DNA of 64,000 nt from Halobacterium sp. DL1 (GCA_000230955.3 CP007061.1:124001-188000); one strand, 5' to 3'. Numbered from the stretch's first letter, positions 15,990 to 22,640 are shown. Made by a program: numbers and translations. The notes: generated by a model not told the origin, from the letters alone.

Positions 15990-16691
15990 TGGAACTTTCA
16001 CTTGTTCCTGAAGGCGCTTAGCGCCCGACACCGCGATGCTACAACATCGCGGATTTCTCAACGACCACAACGACCAATAGAACCATCTGTGCGCTCTCGC
16101 TCGCGCCTTCGTGAGCGCCCCCTGGGCGCGAGCGAGAGCGCGCCTCAGGAGGCCACTCAACCAGAACCGCGCGCCGACCCGCCCGGAGTGAGCGTCCAGC
16201 GGGATATGCCCGCTCGTGTCCGGCCCGATGTGCGGGATCGTGTCCAGGGCGACTGTCGCCGAGAACGCGCGCCGCGGTGTGGCGCGCGACAGCGCAGGCG
16301 GCACCAAGCGCTGGAACGCGAAAGCCCGCAAGGGGCGCAACCGACGGGGATACCCGCTGGCGTCGAGGGCACATCCATTTTAGCCCGGAACGGGCGCGGG
16401 CAGTGCGGAGAGCGCCCGCACGCCCGGAATGGTCGGTCGCGAGCGAGCGGAGGGCGGAAGCGGCGAGCGGGGCGTGCCGTAACAAAAGAACCCGTTCAAC
16501 CGAGCTCGACGCTCAGTGACACAACCGAAATCCTGGTGGACTCAGAAAGGGCGAGGCCGCCTCGGTCACCGGGAGACTGCGTCTCCCGAGCACACGGCGC
16601 AAAGCGCCGTGAACGTCTCCCGACCCGGCAAGCACCGGAGGCACGAGGAGCGCAGCGTGGGGCGCGGGATGCCGAGCGGCCGAGGGCTTTC
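15990..16691 (-). ncRNA. Long structured non-coding region, copy 1 (leader or ncRNA)
   Basis: No convincing ORF. It aligns over nearly its whole length with 59091-59700. Landmarks in order: hairpin CCGCGATG ctacaa CATCGCGG (16031-16052); a 17-bp stem (16091-16107 with 16125-16141); the stem GCGCGCC/GGCGCGC around GCGGTGT near 16267-16287; AACGCGAAAGCCCGC; TAGCCCGGAACGGGCG; GCCCGGAATGGTCGGTCGCG; GGACTCAGAAAGGGCGA; GGCCGAGGGCTTTC. Several stems differ in sequence between copies but stay paired. The strand is assumed from the downstream leftward gene. Compared with copy 2 it carries about 90 extra nt near 16560-16660 made largely of two short hairpins. Confidence 0.6.
16570..16611. repeat. Two short hairpins with 8-bp stems and 3-nt loops
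   Basis: CGGGAGAC TGC GTCTCCCG (16570-16588) and CACGGCGC AAA GCGCCGTG (16593-16611). Both are absent from the homologous region at 59 kb, so they look inserted. Hairpins of the same shape but different sequence occur at 18197-18239 and 18763-18830. Confidence 0.75.
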
Positions 16692-16713
16692 TGGATGACA
16701 GTCCCCACTCGGC

Positions 16714-17244
16714 TTAGATCAGCCGCATCGAGTCGCCGGGATCGTCGCCGATAATGTCCGCTAATCCGTAGACTGTGATCGCGTCCGTGTAGCCCTGCGC
16801 TCGAACGGCGTTCTCGATGCCCTTCCTGGCGGGCTGGTCGTCAGTAAGAACGACAACACCCGTTGTCGAGCGGTCTCTCAGATACTGAATGGCCAGCCCC
16901 GCGAGAATCGCATCGGTCTTTTCGACCTCGTGTTCGGCTTGGTCGGTTTCGTTGGCGATGGTCCGTCTGGCGATATCACTCGCCGCGACAGCATCACCAT
17001 CCGTCGGTGATGGGGCATCGATGATTTCGGCCCATCCCTCGTCGAGCGCCGTCCGGACACGATCCGTCTCTGGGCCCCCGAGTTCACCGATCACACGCCG
17101 GGGGAGTTTGCAGACGACGCCGGCGTGCTGGATGGCCCGCCGAAACCGTTGGTACTGCGGATTCGAGGGGCGGCCAATCGCGTAGAAGATATTTGCGTCG
17201 ACGAGGACGTCCTGCTCAGCAGTTAATGGCGTGTCTCGACCCAT
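16714..17244 (-). CDS. PIN-domain ribonuclease, putative toxin
   Basis: 176 residues. PIN acidic residues are in VLVDANIFYAIG (first Asp), in the GELGG region and EKTDAILAGLA (middle acidic cluster), and in VVVLTDDQPARKG (last Asp pair). PIN toxins cut RNA with Mg ions. It is preceded, 9 nt away, by an HTH gene rather than an AbrB- or RHH-type antitoxin, so the pair is VapBC-like but with a large winged-helix partner. It is the last gene before the structured leader region. Confidence 0.8.
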   Translation of the reverse strand: MGRDTPLTAEQDVLVDANIFYAIGRPSNPQYQRFRRAIQHAGVVCKLPRRVIGELGGPETDRVRTALDEGWAEIIDAPSPTDGDAVAASDIARRTIANETDQAEHEVEKTDAILAGLAIQYLRDRSTTGVVVLTDDQPARKGIENAVRAQGYTDAITVYGLADIIGDDPGDSMRLI

Positions 17245-17253
17245 CCGGCGGAC

Positions 17254-17961
17254 TCACCGATCGGGGTCCGACGACTGCGCAGGAGCGTCAGCTATGTCGT
17301 CGAGGTCGGGGAGGTCCATCTCGGTATGCACATCCGGGAAGAGGTACTCGAAGAATGGATCGTGCTCCCGGCCGACGGCGAGCGCCGGTTTGAGTGCGTA
17401 GATGATCATCATCGCCTCCGTCTCGCGAACGTCGATGTCGCTGGCGACCATCCGTTGGGTTGTCTTGCCTGCGAAGTGGAGCCCGGCGCCGCGCAACGCG
17501 GCGATGAGTTTCCCGAGGCCGTACCGATCCACGAAGTACTCGACGTCCTCGTCGACCTCCTGGAGCGCGAGGGCGTGGAGCACGGTCGGCGTGATGACGA
17601 TCGGGGCGTACTGCTCGACGATGATGATCGGCTCGGCGGTCAGCTGCTGGGGGCGCGTCGAGTCGTCCCGGTCGACGAGGCCGAGGTCGACCAGCCGATC
17701 GACGTATTCGTAGGTGGTCGATTTTGAGAGATCGAGTGTGTCCATGACCTCCGGCGGGGCGACCGGCCCCCAGTAACACACGTAGACGTAGACGCGGGCG
17801 AGTGCTGGGCGGTTGAGCAGTTCCACGACTGTTTCGAGTCGGGGCGCGTTCTCGGCAAGCGTCTCCGGCTCGAGCGTTTCTTCGTTTAGTACGTCGATCG
17901 GTGGCGGGTCCAGCGTGTCGATTCCACCATCTGGCCGAATGTGATCGTGATCAGGAGTCAT
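17254..17961 (-). CDS. DUF7437-like winged-helix protein paired with a PIN gene
   Basis: 235 residues from ATG 17961 (MTPDHDHIRPDGGIDTLD). The winged helix spans about 55-115: RVYVYVCYWGPVAPPEVMDT, LDLSKSTTYEYVDRLVDLGL, wing DRDDSTRPQQLT. A long C-terminal domain has DVEYFVDRYGLGKLIAALRG and TEAMMIIYALKPALAV. I recognise this as DUF7437, typically found next to PIN-domain genes in haloarchaea. It probably represses its own operon and neutralises the PIN protein (inference). The longer ORF start at 18057 adds 32 leader residues and was rejected. Confidence 0.7.
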   Translation of the reverse strand: MTPDHDHIRPDGGIDTLDPPPIDVLNEETLEPETLAENAPRLETVVELLNRPALARVYVYVCYWGPVAPPEVMDTLDLSKSTTYEYVDRLVDLGLVDRDDSTRPQQLTAEPIIIVEQYAPIVITPTVLHALALQEVDEDVEYFVDRYGLGKLIAALRGAGLHFAGKTTQRMVASDIDVRETEAMMIIYALKPALAVGREHDPFFEYLFPDVHTEMDLPDLDDIADAPAQSSDPDR

Positions 17962-18069
17962 GGTAGTTAGTTCGAAGTCCGTGTACTTCACACTATCGGT
18001 GCGGCGAGTGATGTACACTACTGGCCTTCTGTGAACGGACGCCGAGAGATGCTCCACCGAGTTGAACGG

Positions 18070-18441
18070 CTACTCGACAACGTGTGATTCGAGGGTGCGC
18101 GTCCAGTACGTCGCGGGCCCGTCAGGACTACACCGCGCACACAGCTGGAGCGGCCCCTCGAGATGTCCGAGTACTACACGGAAGCGCGTGAGCCGGGCGG
18201 GACCGAAGGTCCCGCTGGAAGCCGGCGTGACACGCCGGCGACGCCGCGAGCGCGTCGACGACGAGCCCACAGCCGTCGCAGGCGAAGTGATCACGCTCCT
18301 CGGGTCCGGTTCCGTCTGGATCGCGCAGTCGACGCAGATGGGGTGCGTGACCCGCTCGTCTTGGCCCCAGGTATGCGCCTCGCCAGCCTCGGCGCCGGGC
18401 GGGGTATCACAGAACGCACACCCCGTGAGCGTCTGCTGCAT
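18070..18441 (-). pseudogene. Zinc-finger protein with inserted palindromes (frame disturbed)
   Basis: Frame 1 starts MQQTLTGCAFCDTPPGAEAG ... PICVDCAIQTEPDP and ends LTRFRVVLGHLEGPLQLCAR then CSPDGPATYWTRTLESHVVE. Between them the expected zinc-binding segment EERDHFACDGCGLVVDALA is in another frame, followed by two perfect hairpins (18197-18215 and 18221-18239) that are translated as a basic Arg/Ser stretch. The simplest reading is a single-base shift after EPDP plus a GC-rich hairpin insertion that brings the frame back. The ORF stays open (123 aa), but the second zinc site is lost. ATG at 18441 shares one base with the TAA of the upstream gene. Confidence 0.6.
18197..18239. repeat. Two palindromic hairpins inside a coding sequence
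   Basis: GCGGGACC GAA GGTCCCGC (8-bp stem, 3-nt loop) and GCCGGCGTG A CACGCCGGC (9-bp arms). They interrupt the zinc-finger gene at 18070-18441 and have the same architecture as the hairpins at 16570-16611 and 18763-18830. Confidence 0.8.
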
Positions 18442-18731
18442 TACTCGGCCTCCGTGTCAGCGTCGTGGGCCGGCGTCCAGCCCTGGTGGAAGACGGCCAA
18501 CTGCGTCGGCGAGTCGAACGCGGCGCCGCTCGGTTCGTGAACGAGGACGCGGTCCTCGGGAACGGGTGTGACGACGGCCGCGTCGATGAGCTCGTTGACC
18601 AGGTGCTGGGCCGTCGCGTCGTCGATGTCCGACGTGTCGGCGCCGGCGACGTCGCGGTCCTGGGCGAGCTGCGCTTTCTCGAACTGTTCGTAGTCGGCAC
18701 TCGTGTCGTCGTGAGGATCGGGATCAGGCAT
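18441..18731 (-). CDS. Small acidic haloarchaeal protein
   Basis: 96 residues, MPDPDPHDDTSADYEQFEKA. Highly acidic, with a helix DDATAQHLVNELIDAAVVTP and a beta-like C-terminal part (VLVHEPSGAAFDSPTQLAVF). Unknown function. Its stop overlaps the start of the downstream zinc-finger gene (TAATG), so the two are co-translated. The leader contains a string of three hairpins (18763-18830) and CTGTTTGTCGGC on the sense strand. Confidence 0.6.
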   Translation of the reverse strand: MPDPDPHDDTSADYEQFEKAQLAQDRDVAGADTSDIDDATAQHLVNELIDAAVVTPVPEDRVLVHEPSGAAFDSPTQLAVFHQGWTPAHDADTEAE

Positions 18732-18762
18732 AATGAGTCACGCCGCGCACGCTGTCGCGCGC

Positions 18763-18830
18763 TGCACGCCTCCCGGCGTGCACGAGAAACAGCGTTTCTC
18801 GTTCGCACACCAGAACGCCTCGCGTTCTGG
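18763..18830. repeat. String of three intergenic hairpins
   Basis: TGCACGCC TCCC GGCGTGCA (18763-18782), CGAGAAAC AGC GTTTCTCG (18783-18801) and CCAGAACGC CTC GCGTTCTGG (18810-18830). All stems are perfect 8-9 bp with 3-4-nt loops and unrelated sequence. They form the 5' leader of the gene starting at 18731. Confidence 0.8.
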
Positions 18831-18862
18831 GGACGCCGACAAACAGCCCCAGCCGGACAGCG

Positions 18863-19408
18863 TCAGTCCGGTCGCGGGTCGCGATAGCCGATGACGGCGA
18901 CGTCGTCGATGAACAAGACACCCTTCATGAAGTCGAGTTTCGTCAAACTGTGCTGGTACAGGTTATGCCGGCCAAGGTAGTTCACCGGCACGACGAGGCA
19001 GCCGAACTCGATCTTTGACCGGCCGTTCTTCTTGGTTCGGTACCCTTTCTGAAACTTGAGCAGGTCGTCGCTGACGGTCTTCCGTTCGCTCTTTTCGACC
19101 TCGATGGCGATGCGGTCCGCGGCGTCGTAGAGGTCGACGCTGTAGTTGAACCCGAGATGCGACCAGAGCTTGCAGTTCGGGTTGTAGCCGCCAGCAGCGT
19201 CCCCCTCGTACTCGTACTGGGGGAGGCCGTCGGCGATCGCGGCATCGAACGCCCCAATCTCCGTGTGTTTCGTCGAACCGTCGAAAACGCTGGCCGGGAC
19301 GGTCTCGACGGCCGACCGAATCGACGCTAATGCTTCGTCCGGAAACGTCTCGGACGAGGTCTGGTTGCGGCGCTCGCTCAATCGGGTGACGTCCTCGACG
19401 ACGACCAT
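18863..19408 (-). CDS. PD-(D/E)XK endonuclease-like protein (BglII/BstYI-like)
   Basis: 181 residues from ATG 19408 (MVVVEDVTRLSERRNQTSSE). The core CKLWSHLGFNYSVDLYD then ADRIAIEVEKSERKT has the order Asp ... Glu-x-Glu-Lys expected of a restriction-type active site. It is followed by DDLLKFQKGYRTKK and the hydrophobic strands IEFGCLVVPVNYLG and GVLFIDDVAVIGY. The arrangement is reminiscent of the BglII/BstYI type II enzymes. No DNA methyltransferase gene is adjacent, which is unusual if it is a classical restriction enzyme. It may act on invading or modified DNA, or the host may supply protection. The family call is moderate. Confidence 0.6.
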   Translation of the reverse strand: MVVVEDVTRLSERRNQTSSETFPDEALASIRSAVETVPASVFDGSTKHTEIGAFDAAIADGLPQYEYEGDAAGGYNPNCKLWSHLGFNYSVDLYDAADRIAIEVEKSERKTVSDDLLKFQKGYRTKKNGRSKIEFGCLVVPVNYLGRHNLYQHSLTKLDFMKGVLFIDDVAVIGYRDPRPD

Positions 19409-19538
19409 ACTGGTCCTCGACGAACAGATGGCCGATAAAACCCGTCGCACGGCCCCTCAGGTCGACTGGTCGGCAGGTATCTCCTTCGAGGAACAAGGCG
19501 GCGGGCGGGGGTTGAGAGCATGAATTCTGGCAACGTCG

Positions 19539-19580
19539 TTAACCAACACTGCTCCGGTGCTGGTCCAGAATGTTGGTTAA
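19539..19580. repeat. Inverted repeat family 1, copy 3
   Basis: TTAACCAACA (19539-19548) and TGTTGGTTAA (19571-19580), perfect, 22-nt spacer. Ends 9 nt before the stop codon region of the leftward gene at 19590-20030. Confidence 0.9.
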
Positions 19581-19589
19581 GAGAATGGG

Positions 19590-20030
19590 CTATGGAGTCT
19601 GGAGTTCTCGAACCGGCCTCACGGTGAACGTATTCGTCTCGCTGGCCGGTGCCTCTCGCGTGTGCTCCGCCGGTGAGGCCCCCGACCGAGTGATCTGCGT
19701 GATGAGCTCGTCGCGAACAGTCTGTCGGGGGACGGTGGTCTCGTGCCAGCCAAGCCGGCCGTCGAAGTGCCGCTTCTGAAACTGATCGCCGACGTCGTCG
19801 ACGGCGACGTACTGCGTGCGTTTCGTCCCCCACGCCTGGTGGGTGACGACGACACCTCCCACGTGCTCGTGATTCAGCTCGACGAGGGCACACTCCACGA
19901 GCGCCACGATCGACGCGTGATCGCGGTCGTTCGGGATCGCCACCTCGAGGTCCGCCCACGGGGCCTCACCGTCGGGTTTGGTTGTCGCTCGATGCTCTGG
20001 CCGATTCTCGTTGATCTGTTCCGAAGCCAT
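19590..20030 (-). CDS. Conserved protein with a paralogue at 20883-21320 (copy A)
   Basis: 146 residues from ATG 20030 (MASEQINENRPEH). Shared core with the paralogue: APWADLEVAIPNDRDHASIV then ALVECALVELNHEHV, and YVAVDDVGDQFQKRHFDGRL then GWHETTVPRQTVRDELI. Unknown family. Both copies end in a conserved tail (TNTFTVRPVRELQ here, PDTFSVKPTHQL there) and are followed within about 20 nt by the same inverted repeat. A palindrome, CCCCCTCGAGGGGG, lies about 35 nt upstream of the ATG. Confidence 0.6.
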   Translation of the reverse strand: MASEQINENRPEHRATTKPDGEAPWADLEVAIPNDRDHASIVALVECALVELNHEHVGGVVVTHQAWGTKRTQYVAVDDVGDQFQKRHFDGRLGWHETTVPRQTVRDELITQITRSGASPAEHTREAPASETNTFTVRPVRELQTP

Positions 20031-20205
20031 AGTCTGAAGAGCGCACGTGATACGCCCCTCCACCCCCTCGAGGGGGCGATAGACACCTCTGACGGGACGT
20101 ACTGTCCCACGTCGATGATGCTGCGTCCAGCCGGCTACTTGACTGCGGGGTGAAAGCACAGTCCCACCCGAACATCCTACTGGGTCGCATCCCTAGCCGT
20201 AACAG

Positions 20206-20448
20206 ATGAGAAATTCGAGGACACCGCTCGGGCCGAGTGAACGAGAGATCCTCGAACACCTCGAGGCGTACGTCGACGCGAATTCCGACGACGAGTCGCT
20301 CACGCGTGAGACGGCGGTCACGTACCTGATGGAGCGGGACTTCGGGCGTGTCGAAGCCCGCGATCGAATCGAGCAGCTGCTTCTCAAGGAGCGTGTCATA
20401 GAATACGTCTCACGCTTTGGTCGGCCTGATTACTGTTTCAAGTCGTAA
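20206..20448 (+). CDS. Small helix-turn-helix-like protein
   Basis: 80 residues, MRNSRTPLGPSEREILEHLE. The order of three helices and a short C-terminal strand pair (ETAVTYLMERDFGRVEARDR, IEQLLLKERVIEYVSRFGRP) resembles a winged helix. It is the only rightward gene in this neighbourhood and is divergent from the 19590-20030 gene. No family name is recognised. It may be a DNA-binding regulator of its neighbours. Confidence 0.5.
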   Translation: MRNSRTPLGPSEREILEHLEAYVDANSDDESLTRETAVTYLMERDFGRVEARDRIEQLLLKERVIEYVSRFGRPDYCFKS

Positions 20449-20820
20449 CGGGTTTAGAAGTGCGTGCACCTAGTGCACGGACTGTAGAAACAGTTAGAGA
20501 GAATTCTATTTATTACATATATTGACATTTCGTCAGTATCAATGGTGGTTCGGCGTGGAGCGCACAACTGCTGTGAGAACGGAGATGACGGTCTCGGCGC
20601 TGCTGACTCCGAATACGCGACAACCATGCGGACTATTCTATGACACGCTGTCTCAAGGGCTATCTGTACAAAGTCGGTGAAGAACTCCGGATTCCGCCAC
20701 GGTCCTGACGATCTGGCGGATGGTCAAGTAGTAGGATGGCCGCTACCCAAGGGTGGTCATCGAGAGTAACAGATCGAATGCGGTGTGCCCGCGAAGGAGC
20801 GTCTCACAGCCGAATTACAA
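20449..20820. other. Gene-free AT-rich gap
   Basis: No ORF with haloarchaeal character. It contains the near-palindrome GTGCGTGCACCTAGTGCAC at about 20461, and an AT-rich stretch (TATTTATTACATATATTGAC) at about 20506-20525 that could hold a promoter. The rest looks like decayed coding sequence, but nothing can be identified. Confidence 0.4.
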
Positions 20821-20862
20821 TTAACCAACAAACGTTCGTCGAAAAGCGCATCTGTTGGTTAA
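20821..20862. repeat. Inverted repeat family 1, copy 4
   Basis: TTAACCAACA (20821-20830) and TGTTGGTTAA (20853-20862), perfect, 22-nt spacer, about 20 nt past the stop of the gene at 20883-21320. Confidence 0.9.
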
Positions 20863-20882
20863 CAAGCACCACCAGAATGCGT

Positions 20883-21320
20883 TCACAGTTGATGGGTGGG
20901 CTTCACGCTAAAGGTATCAGGCGTGTTGACCGGGTCAGAATGGCTTCGATTTCGTGCTAGTGACGCCAGCTGCGAGAGCCGCCAGACCAGTTTGTCCCGG
21001 ACATCAGCGCGCGAAACCCGGGTTTCGAACCAGCCGAGGCGCTCGTCGAACCGACGTTCGGTGAACTGCTGTCCAGCTGCATCGGCGGCGACATACTGAT
21101 CGATTGTCGCTCCCCAGACGTTCGAGGATCGGTACTCGGCACTGACGTCTTCGTGAGTAAGTTCGACGAGCACACACTCGACGAACGCCACAATCGACTC
21201 GTCACTCCGATCATTGGGGACGTCGAGTCGGAGGTCGGCCCATGGCGATGTCGCTGCATCGGACTCGGCTGGGTGGGCGTCGAGACCACGGTCTGGGTCG
21301 CGCTGTCGCTCAGAATGCAT
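20883..21320 (-). CDS. Conserved protein, paralogue of 19590-20030 (copy B)
   Basis: 145 residues, MHSERQRDPDRGLDAHPAES. Aligned with copy A over SPWADLRLDVPNDRSDESIV then AFVECVLVELTHEDV, YVAADAAGQQFTERRFDERL and GWFETRVSRADVRDKLVWRL. The middle VLVELTHEDV motif and the repeated GW(F/H)ET are the most conserved points. Function unknown. A leader hairpin with ACCCC...GGGGT arms lies upstream. The duplicated unit of gene plus inverted repeat suggests the repeat moves or is inherited with the gene. Confidence 0.6.
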   Translation of the reverse strand: MHSERQRDPDRGLDAHPAESDAATSPWADLRLDVPNDRSDESIVAFVECVLVELTHEDVSAEYRSSNVWGATIDQYVAADAAGQQFTERRFDERLGWFETRVSRADVRDKLVWRLSQLASLARNRSHSDPVNTPDTFSVKPTHQL

Positions 21321-21375
21321 GTGTTGGTCCGGGGCAGTTCGACAACCCCGTCACCTCTGGCGGGGGTGAGAGACA

Positions 21376-21798
21376 CTACGCCGAGCCGTCGCGGAATCGC
21401 TCGATCGGGACGTCAGAGACGTCGTCGTAGTCATCGTCACCGCCGACCAAGAGCGTCGCGTCGACATCCTCGGCGGTCGCGAGTGCGAACGAATCGCCGA
21501 GCGCGGGGTTGTACTTCAGGATGTACTCCGAGGCGTTAATCCAGACTGCGTCGACATCCTGCGTCTCGATCCCGAGTTCGTCGAGCCAGTCGAGGTAGTC
21601 GTCGGCGGTGGTCCGGTCATACTTCCGAGCGAGGGTGTACCGAATCTCGGCGAAGTTCACGCAGCTGACGTAGCCGGCTGTGTCCTTGACGGCGACCGCG
21701 TCGAGATACTCCTCGACCACGTCGCTCCCGGGTTCGTCGTCGGCGTGCGCGATCAACGGCTCGGCGTCGAAAACGACCCGATCGGGGACCGCCATCAC
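21376..21798 (-). CDS. vapC: VapC-type PIN-domain toxin
   Basis: 140 residues (Met2 is an equally good start). PIN acidic residues: VVFDAEPLIAHADDE (Asp1), the CVNFAEIRYTLARK segment (Glu), ALGDSFALATAEDVDATLLV (Asp) and GGDDDYDD (last acidic group). VapC enzymes are Mg-dependent ribonucleases that cut tRNA or rRNA. The start overlaps the stop of the upstream AbrB-type antitoxin by 4 nt (ATGA). A standard type II toxin-antitoxin module that helps keep the element. Confidence 0.85.
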   Translation of the reverse strand: MMAVPDRVVFDAEPLIAHADDEPGSDVVEEYLDAVAVKDTAGYVSCVNFAEIRYTLARKYDRTTADDYLDWLDELGIETQDVDAVWINASEYILKYNPALGDSFALATAEDVDATLLVGGDDDYDDVSDVPIERFRDGSA

Positions 21799-22097
21799 TC
21801 GTCCGTCGAGAAGCGGGCGTCGCGTTTGTCCCGGTCCTGCTCGCGCTTCTCGCGGAGGATCTGGGTCGCGGGCTTGTCGGTGGTCGCCTCGCTGCGGGCG
21901 GCGAAGCCACGCATCTCGCTCGGGGAGCGAACGTGCTCGACGATCACCTCGCCCTCCTCGGTTTCCCGGAACAGCACCTTCCCGGGGGCATCGATCCCGA
22001 GCTTGTCGCGGAAGCGCTTCGGGATGGTGGCCTGTCCGTGCTTCGTCACCGCAACGACTTCCCTTTCAGAGTGTTTTAGCTGTTCTGACTTATTCAT
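21795..22097 (-). CDS. vapB: AbrB/SpoVT-type antitoxin (VapB-like)
   Basis: 100 residues. The swapped-hairpin AbrB domain covers about residues 12-55: VVAVTKHGQATIPKRFRDKL then GIDAPGKVLFRETEEGEVIV. A charged helical C-terminus (REKREQDRDKRDARFSTDE) would wrap the PIN toxin. Upstream are two direct copies of TATTCATAG (22098-22106 and 22116-22124), 18 bp apart, well placed as an operator overlapping the promoter. Confidence 0.85.
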   Translation of the reverse strand: MNKSEQLKHSEREVVAVTKHGQATIPKRFRDKLGIDAPGKVLFRETEEGEVIVEHVRSPSEMRGFAARSEATTDKPATQILREKREQDRDKRDARFSTDE

Positions 22098-22124
22098 TAT
22101 TCATAGTATTAGATATATTCATAG
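22098..22124 (-). promoter_or_regulatory. Candidate VapB operator (direct repeats)
   Basis: TATTCATAG occurs at 22098-22106 and 22116-22124 (18-bp period), immediately upstream of the vapB ATG and within its AT-rich promoter. AbrB-type antitoxins commonly bind such AT-rich repeats to autoregulate. Confidence 0.5.
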
Positions 22125-22170
22125 GTAAGCCTTTCGCACCTCCAAAAACCCGGGAAGCATCGCCCCCTCA

Positions 22171-22507
22171 ATGAAGTTCGTCGTCGACGCGAACATCCAC
22201 CCTTTCCGGACTCATCTTCGACTCGATGACGCGCTGCCTCCTCGTCGAACCAGAGAACGACCTCCTGACCCCGGCGTATGTCCACGGCAAACTCGAAAAG
22301 TGTCAGGAGATGGTCTCCGAGAAGTCCAGTCTCACACTAACGGAGGTCGAGGATCTCATCAAGATTCCCTTCAAGCGGACCGACGTGGTCCCTCGGACAG
22401 GGTTCCTCAACTCGCTTCAAGAGGCCATACGGATCATGTGGGACACCGATCCCGATGACGCGCTCTATGTCCCGGTCGCACCGTCACTCGGAACGGCTTC
22501 CAAGTAA
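22171..22507 (+). pseudogene. Frameshifted PIN-domain gene
   Basis: ATG at 22171 gives the typical PIN start MKFVVDANI, then the frame is lost within a few codons. A second frame from about 22204 carries the rest (SGLIFDSMTRCLLVEPENDL, LTPAYVHGKLEKCQEMVSEK, VPRTGFLNSLQEAIRIMWDT, DPDDALYVPVAPSLGTASK). It lacks the final acidic strand (normally ...WSDD...). One frameshift and a truncated end make it inactive. Divergent from the VapBC operon. Confidence 0.75.
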
Positions 22508-22530
22508 CCGCCCTCACACGGATCGTGTCC

Positions 22531-22640
22531 TTGACTCGTCTTCGTTCTCCCTCGCAGTACCGGCTTGCTCGTTCTGGGGCTGCGAGTTCGTCGGTGAACC
22601 GCTCGATCTCTACTTCGAGGGTGTTGATCCGCCCAGCACG
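22531..22640 (-). pseudogene. Duplicated fragment of the primase-like gene tail
   Basis: On the minus strand, RINTLEVEIERFTDELAAPE and the following bases match the 3' end of the gene at 24004-25275 (ERIDTLEAEVERLTDELAAR). The nucleotide run around TCTCCCTCGCAGTACC is nearly identical in both places. It has frame damage and no start. A leftover of an earlier duplication or of recombination between related elements. Confidence 0.65.

Noticed and set aside
15000-16754. Many open frames on both strands in the GC-rich region (for example 16002-16754 and 16039-16485)
   Set aside because: They arise from high GC and few stops; their products are Arg/Pro/Ala-rich, and the region is conserved as paired bases, not codons.
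20560-20760. Possible decayed transposase between 20.5 and 20.8 kb
   Set aside because: No terminal repeats, duplications or recognisable transposase motif could be found in any frame.
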